From Massilia sp. YIM B02769 (lineage in GTDB: Bacteria; Pseudomonadota; Gammaproteobacteria; Burkholderiales; Burkholderiaceae_D), in NCBI RefSeq assembly GCF_030411995.1, contig NZ_JASNRC010000005.1, forward strand, positions 49,450 through 113,449: DNA of 64,000 nt, written 5' to 3'. The notes under the pieces were generated by a model, which made no database searches, was not told where the DNA came from, and saw nothing but the letters and a program-made list of their open reading frames with translations. Shown here one piece after another: positions 59,944-64,000 of this stretch. The position numbers and the translations under genes were made by a program. Positions within the stretch are counted from its first letter, which is position 1. Each line of letters starts with the position of its first letter.

Positions 59944-60597
59944 TTATCCGGCGGTGCTGGCCGCGGGCTTGCGCCGCGGCGCCGGCGCCGCCAGCACCAT
60001 GCCCAGGCGCAGCGCGGTTTCGGTGACGCTGTCGAGCGACGGCTGGTAGCCCTGCTCGATCCAGCGCAGCGCGATGTGCATCACGCCGCCCACGATGCCG
60101 GACTGCAGCAGCTCGTCCCCGGCGGCGCCGGGTGCGGCGTAGCGCGCCACTTCCTGCCCGATCGCGCGCAGCGAGGCGTCGAAGGCCTTGTCGACGGCGC
60201 GGCTGACACCACGGATCTCGACCAGGAACACGCGCGCCGACAGCGGATCGCGCTGCAGCGCCGCAAAATAAGCCTTCAGCATGGCCCGCCCCTTGTCGCC
60301 GCGCGTCTTGCCGGCCGCCTTCCCGGCCGCCGCGATCTCGCCGAAGACCTGGTAGGTCACGGCGTTGTAGGAGGTGATCAGGAGATCTTCGCTGTTCTCG
60401 AACGACTCGTAGAAGTAACGCTCGGTGAGGCCGGCCGCTTCGCACACCGCCTTGACGGTCGCCTGCCGGTAGCCGCGTTCGCCATACACGGCGATCGCCG
60501 CCGCGATCAGCTTGCTGCGCCGCTGGGCACGGCGTTCTTCGGGCGACACGCCGCGGTAGGCGCGTGCAGGTTGAGGGTCTGGGGTGGCTGGCGTCAT
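59944..60597 (-). CDS. TetR-family regulator divergent from the monooxygenase operon
   Basis: A 217-residue TetR-type regulator. The DNA-binding domain is RRSKLIAAAIAVYGERGYRQATVKAVCEAAGLTERYFYESFENSEDLL (helix-turn-helix across about residues 20-68), and the C-terminal ligand domain ends with a Pro/Arg-rich tail. A Pro-rich 15-residue N-terminus precedes it. The ATG at 60597 is preferred to an upstream start at 60663 because the latter would run through the divergent promoter region. It shares a 113-bp intergenic region with the operon that follows in the other direction and is its probable regulator. Confidence 0.86.
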   Translation of the reverse strand: MTPATPDPQPARAYRGVSPEERRAQRRSKLIAAAIAVYGERGYRQATVKAVCEAAGLTERYFYESFENSEDLLITSYNAVTYQVFGEIAAAGKAAGKTRGDKGRAMLKAYFAALQRDPLSARVFLVEIRGVSRAVDKAFDASLRAIGQEVARYAAPGAAGDELLQSGIVGGVMHIALRWIEQGYQPSLDSVTETALRLGMVLAAPAPRRKPAASTAG

Positions 60598-60635
60598 CCA
60601 TCTATTTTGACACACCCACGCTGCGCGACGGAAAG

Positions 60636-60676
60636 TTTCGTCTTGCCATACGAAAGTTGACAATGTAGAGTGTCAA
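60636..60676 (+). promoter_or_regulatory. two adjacent dyads, probable TetR operators
   Basis: TTTCGT-N8-ACGAAA (60636-60655) and TTGACA-N8-TGTCAA (60657-60676) are both perfect 6-8-6 dyads, one base apart, with centres 21 bp (two helical turns) from each other. The second contains an exact TTGACA box on each strand. They lie in the middle of the divergent region. Confidence 0.55.
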
Positions 60677-60710
60677 TTAGAAAAAACTCATCAAACCATC
60701 ACGAGACACC

Positions 60711-62192
60711 ATGCTTACTGCTCCTGACGAGGACGGCCTGCTCGATGTGCTGATCGTCGGCGCCGGCCTCTCGGGCATCGGCGCGGCCGCGATCCTGCAG
60801 GCGCGCTGCCCCGGCAAGCGCTACGCCATCCTGGAAGCGCGCGAGGCCATCGGCGGCACCTGGGACCTGTTCCGCTACCCCGGCATCCGCTCCGACTCCG
60901 ACATGTACACGCTGGGCTATGGCTTCAAGCCCTGGCGCGATGCCAAGGCGATCGCCGATGGGCCGTCGATCCTGCACTACATCCGCGAGACCGCGCGCGA
61001 GCACGGCATCGGGCAGCACATCCGCTACGGCCACAAGGTGGTGCGCGCCGACTGGTCGAGCGAGCAGGCCTGCTGGACCATCCACGCCGTGCATGCGCCG
61101 GGCGGCGAAACGCGCACCGTACGCGCCCGCTTCCTGTACATGTGCAGCGGTTACTACAGCTACGACCACGCCTACCGCCCAGAATTCGATGGCGAGGACG
61201 CCTACCGCGGACGCATCGTGCAGCCGCAGTTCTGGCCGCGCGACCTCGATTACAGCGGCAAGCGGGTGGTCGTGGTCGGCAGCGGCGCCACCGCCGTGAC
61301 CCTGGTGCCGGCGATGGCGAGCCAGGCCGCCCACGTGACCATGCTGCAGCGCTCCCCGACCTATGTGGTGGCGCGTCCGTCCGAATACGGCTTCGCCCGG
61401 CGCCTGCAACAGCGGCTGCCGCCGAAGGCCGCCTACTGGGCCACGCGCTGGCGCGTGATCCTGGAATCGATGCTGCTCTACCGCCTGGCGCGCGCCAGGC
61501 CGGCGCTGGCCAGGCAGCGCATCGTCGACATGGCCCGCCACGAGCTGGAGCCGGGCTTCGACGTCGCCACCCATTTCACGCCCAGCTACAAGGTCTGGGA
61601 CCAGCGCGTCTGCGTGGTGCCCGACGGCGACCTGTTCCGGGCGATCCGCAAGGGCCAGGCCTCGGTCGTTACCGACCACATCGCGCGCTTCACCGAGCGC
61701 GGCCTGCTGCTGCAGTCCGGCCGGGAACTCGAGGCCGACGTGGTCGTCATGGCCACCGGCCTGAGCCTGTCCATCCTCGGGGGCGCCGCCATCAGCGTCG
61801 ACGGCAAGCCCTTCGCGCCGAACGAGGCGATGTCGTACAAGGGCATGATGCTGTCGGACTTGCCGAACTGCGTGATGAGCTTCGGCTACACCAATGCCTC
61901 GTGGACCCTGAAGGCCGACCTCACGGCCGAGTGGGTGTGCCGCCTGCTGAAGCACATGGACAAGAAGGGCCAGGACGTCGCCGTGGTGCGGCGCGAGCCG
62001 GGGGTGGCGCCCGCGCCCTTCCTCAGCTTCACCTCCGGCTATGTGCAGCGCGCCGCCGCCCTGCTGCCGCAGCAGGGTTCGCGCCGCCCCTGGCAGGTCT
62101 ATCAAAACTATTTGCAGGACATGATGACGATCCGGTTCGGCCGCATCGCCGACGGCATCATCCGCTTTGGAAGCAAAGGAACCGCCTCTTGA
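60711..62192 (+). CDS. flavin-containing (Baeyer-Villiger type) monooxygenase
   Basis: A 493-residue FAD/NADPH enzyme that would insert oxygen into a ketone or oxidise a similar substrate. The FAD motif LIVGAGLSGIGAAAIL is at about 14-29, and the family stretch AIGGTWDLFRYPGIRSDSDMYTLGYGF follows at about 46-72. The NADPH motif VVVGSGATAVTLVP comes after. The Baeyer-Villiger fingerprint position FxGxxxHxxxWP appears as the diverged FDGEDAYRGRIVQPQFWP. Together with the SDR and hydrolase downstream it resembles the mymA operon of mycobacteria. ATG at 60711 is preceded by a weak ACGAGA site. Confidence 0.87.
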   Translation: MLTAPDEDGLLDVLIVGAGLSGIGAAAILQARCPGKRYAILEAREAIGGTWDLFRYPGIRSDSDMYTLGYGFKPWRDAKAIADGPSILHYIRETAREHGIGQHIRYGHKVVRADWSSEQACWTIHAVHAPGGETRTVRARFLYMCSGYYSYDHAYRPEFDGEDAYRGRIVQPQFWPRDLDYSGKRVVVVGSGATAVTLVPAMASQAAHVTMLQRSPTYVVARPSEYGFARRLQQRLPPKAAYWATRWRVILESMLLYRLARARPALARQRIVDMARHELEPGFDVATHFTPSYKVWDQRVCVVPDGDLFRAIRKGQASVVTDHIARFTERGLLLQSGRELEADVVVMATGLSLSILGGAAISVDGKPFAPNEAMSYKGMMLSDLPNCVMSFGYTNASWTLKADLTAEWVCRLLKHMDKKGQDVAVVRREPGVAPAPFLSFTSGYVQRAAALLPQQGSRRPWQVYQNYLQDMMTIRFGRIADGIIRFGSKGTAS

Positions 62193-62998
62193 AGGTCTCG
62201 AACCGTGTAGCCCTGATCACCGGCGCCGGCAGCGGCATCGGCCGCGCCACCGCCCTGGCGCTGGCGCGCCGCAGCTGCCACCTAGCGCTGGCCGACATCA
62301 ACGCCGGGGGCCTGAAGGAAACGGCCTGGATGCTCGCCAACCTGGGCGTGCGCGTCACCACCCACCCCCTCGACGTGGCCGACCGCGAAGCCGTGCAGGC
62401 CCTGCCCGCCGAAATCGAGGCCGCCCACGGCCGCCTCGACATCCTGATGAACAACGCCGGGGTCGCCCTGGGCGGCAGCTTCGAGCAGGTGTCGGAAGCC
62501 GACTTCGACTGGCTGATGGACATTAACTTCAATGGCGTGGTGCGCATGACGCGCGCCTTCCTGCCGCTGCTGCGGCGCAGCGACGACGCGCGCGTGGTGA
62601 ACGTGTCGAGCATCTACGGCATCGTCTCGCCGCCGGGCCAGTCGGCCTACTCGGCCAGCAAGTTCGCGGTGCGCGGCTTTTCCATGGCCCTGCGCCACGA
62701 GCTCGAAGGCAGCACCGTCGGCGTGAGCGTGGTGCACCCGGGCGGCGTGGCGACCTCTATCGCGCGCAACGCCCGCATCCCGGCCGGCGCACCGCCCGAG
62801 GAAATCGAACGTGGGCGTAAAATCGCGGAACGCCTGCTGCGCCTGGCGCCGGAAGAAGCCGGCGAGATCATCGCGCGCGGCATCGAGCGGCGCGACGCCC
62901 GCATCCTGGTCGGCAGCGACGCCAAGGCCGTCTCCATCCTCGAACGCCTGTCGCCGGTGAACTACTGGCGCTACCTGAAGAAAGCGACTTCCCGATGA
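62189..62998 (+). CDS. short-chain dehydrogenase/reductase
   Basis: A 269-residue NAD(P)-dependent oxidoreductase. The cofactor motif is TGAGSGIGRATALALA at about 11-26, followed by NNAGVALGG, the catalytic serine in NVSSIYG and the YSASKFAVRG motif with Tyr and Lys. The TTG start at 62189 overlaps the stop of the monooxygenase gene (TTGA) and follows AAAGGA at 62175-62180, eight bases upstream. It would oxidise an alcohol to the ketone used by the monooxygenase or reduce a product. The end overlaps the next start by four bases. Confidence 0.9.
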   Translation: MKVSNRVALITGAGSGIGRATALALARRSCHLALADINAGGLKETAWMLANLGVRVTTHPLDVADREAVQALPAEIEAAHGRLDILMNNAGVALGGSFEQVSEADFDWLMDINFNGVVRMTRAFLPLLRRSDDARVVNVSSIYGIVSPPGQSAYSASKFAVRGFSMALRHELEGSTVGVSVVHPGGVATSIARNARIPAGAPPEEIERGRKIAERLLRLAPEEAGEIIARGIERRDARILVGSDAKAVSILERLSPVNYWRYLKKATSR

Positions 62999-63960
62999 AA
63001 GCACTGTTGTTCGTTCTCGGCCTGGTGGCCCTGGTCGTGCTCGGCCTGGCCTGGTTCACGCGGCGCACCGCGGCGCGCATCGTGCAGTACCTGCCGGCGA
63101 AAGGCCGCTTCGTCGACGTGCCGGGCGGACGCCTGCACGTGCGCGAGAGCGGCGACGCGCAGGCCCCGGCGGTGCTGCTGGTGCACGGCCTCGGCGGCCA
63201 GATGAGCCACTTCGACTACGGCCTGGCCGAGCGGCTGTCGGCGTCGTTCCGCGTGGTGGTGGTCGACCGCCCCGGTTCCGGCCATTCGCTGCGCGACGAG
63301 ATGACCTCGGCCGACGTCTCGACCCAGGCGCAGGCGCTGGCGGTATTGATCGACAAGCTGGGACTGGGCCGTCCGACGGTGGTCGGCCATTCGCTCGGCG
63401 GCGCGATCGCGCTGGCGCTGGCGGTCGAGCACCCGCAGTCGGTGGGCGCCCTGGCCCTGGTGGCGCCGCTGACCCATGCGCCGGAAACGGCGCCGCAGGT
63501 GTTCAGGGCGCTGACCATCGAGACGCGCTGGGTGCGCACCCTGTTCGCCTGGACCCTGGCCACGCCGGGCGCAATTGCCGGCAGCAAGAAGGTGCTGGCG
63601 GCCGTGTTCGCGCCGGAACAGGCGCCGGCCGACTTCGCGGTCAAGGGCGGCGGGCTGCACAGCCTGCGTCCTTCGCAATTCCTGGCCGCCTCGAACGACC
63701 TGCAGGCGATCCCGCTGCGCATGCCGCTTGTGCAGGGCCGCTACGCCGAACTGGCGCTGCCGGTGAGCGTTCTGTACGGGCGCCAGGACGCCATCCTCGG
63801 CTGGCAGGAAAATGGCCAGGCCCTGGTCGACAAGGTACCGGGCGCGCGCCTCGAACTGGTGGAGGGTGGGCACATGCTGCCGGTGACCCAGCCGCTGGTG
63901 GTGGCCGATTTCGTCGAGCGCGCGGCGCGTGCGGTGGCGCCGCAACAGCGGGCGGGGTGA
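62995..63960 (+). CDS. alpha/beta hydrolase with N-terminal membrane anchor
   Basis: A 321-residue hydrolase. One hydrophobic helix (LLFVLGLVALVVLGLAWF) at the N-terminus may anchor or export it. The core has LLVHGLGGQMSHF (oxyanion hole), the nucleophile in VVGHSLGGAIALA, the acid in VLYGRQDAILGW and the histidine in VEGGHMLPVTQP. It overlaps the SDR gene by four bases. In an operon with a Baeyer-Villiger enzyme it could hydrolyse the ester or lactone product, which is a likely but unproved pathway. Confidence 0.88.
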   Translation: MKALLFVLGLVALVVLGLAWFTRRTAARIVQYLPAKGRFVDVPGGRLHVRESGDAQAPAVLLVHGLGGQMSHFDYGLAERLSASFRVVVVDRPGSGHSLRDEMTSADVSTQAQALAVLIDKLGLGRPTVVGHSLGGAIALALAVEHPQSVGALALVAPLTHAPETAPQVFRALTIETRWVRTLFAWTLATPGAIAGSKKVLAAVFAPEQAPADFAVKGGGLHSLRPSQFLAASNDLQAIPLRMPLVQGRYAELALPVSVLYGRQDAILGWQENGQALVDKVPGARLELVEGGHMLPVTQPLVVADFVERAARAVAPQQRAG

Positions 63961-63972
63961 CGCCCCGGCGTA

Positions 63973-63997
63973 TTGGTGGGTTGGGGGACCCCACCAA
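63973..63997 (+). repeat. GGTGGG hairpin, variant at the window edge
   Basis: TTGGTGGG (63973-63980) pairs with CCCACCAA (63990-63997), 8 bp. The core GGTGGGTTGGGGGACCCCACC resembles the paired hairpins at 29021 and 29064. The element may continue past the window. Confidence 0.5.
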
Positions 63998-64000
63998 AAA

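Noticed and set aside
59702..60049. 115-codon plus-strand frame
   Set aside because: Arg/Pro-rich translation without any domain, overlapping the TetR gene in antisense; no useful ribosome-binding site.

Overview
The window is GC-rich DNA from what is probably a betaproteobacterium of the Oxalobacteraceae, close to Massilia or a relative. This is inferred from codon use, the gene families present, a PEP-CTERM protein behind a sigma-54 promoter, and dense signalling genes. No rRNA, tRNA or CRISPR array was seen. About 43 protein genes were recognised, nearly all intact.

Layout. 1-12 kb: an aromatic amino acid permease, a tandem pair of PAS-GGDEF-EAL cyclic-di-GMP enzymes, a DUF5916 outer-membrane-type protein and a long CheB-CheR-PAS fusion. 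12-17 kb: a TetR regulator followed by an EmrB/EmrA/NodT tripartite efflux operon. 17-22.5 kb: the complete branched-chain 2-oxoacid dehydrogenase operon (E1 alpha, E1 beta, E2, E3), closed by a strong terminator. 22.5-26 kb: three paralogous small outer-membrane beta-barrel genes, each with its own signals, and a PEP-CTERM gene behind a consensus sigma-54 promoter. 26-29 kb: a KefF/KefC potassium-efflux pair, a repeat element and a small membrane protein. 29-33.7 kb (minus strand): a compact chemosensory operon with a soluble PAS-PAS receptor, CheR, CheD and a protein made of three CheW domains. 34.3-42.8 kb: a four-gene operon of secreted DUF11-type proteins, including a 1602-residue protein that ends in a predicted beta-barrel. 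This is the best candidate for an undescribed surface system. 42.9-48.5 kb: a hybrid histidine kinase, then an operon of an HTH-REC regulator, a GAF-PAS kinase and a single-domain response regulator. 48.5-49.6 kb: an intact IS1595-family insertion with 29-bp ends and an 8-bp target duplication. 49.7-57 kb: a shrunken orphan spore-coat-U (SCPU) gene, a GlxA-type AraC regulator, an M23-like protein lacking one zinc ligand, and a minus-strand archaic chaperone-usher (Csu-type) pilus operon. 57-59.5 kb: a Cache-HAMP-PAS histidine kinase upstream of the pilus genes. 60-64 kb: a TetR gene divergent from a flavin monooxygenase, SDR and alpha/beta-hydrolase operon, with two adjacent dyads between them.

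Taken together, much of the window concerns sensing and the cell surface: c-di-GMP turnover, a chemosensory array, pili, DUF11 proteins and a PEP-CTERM protein, next to housekeeping catabolism (bkd), efflux and a probable oxidative catabolic operon. Functional links between neighbouring blocks are inferred from position only. Residue ranges for domains are estimates from reading the translations.
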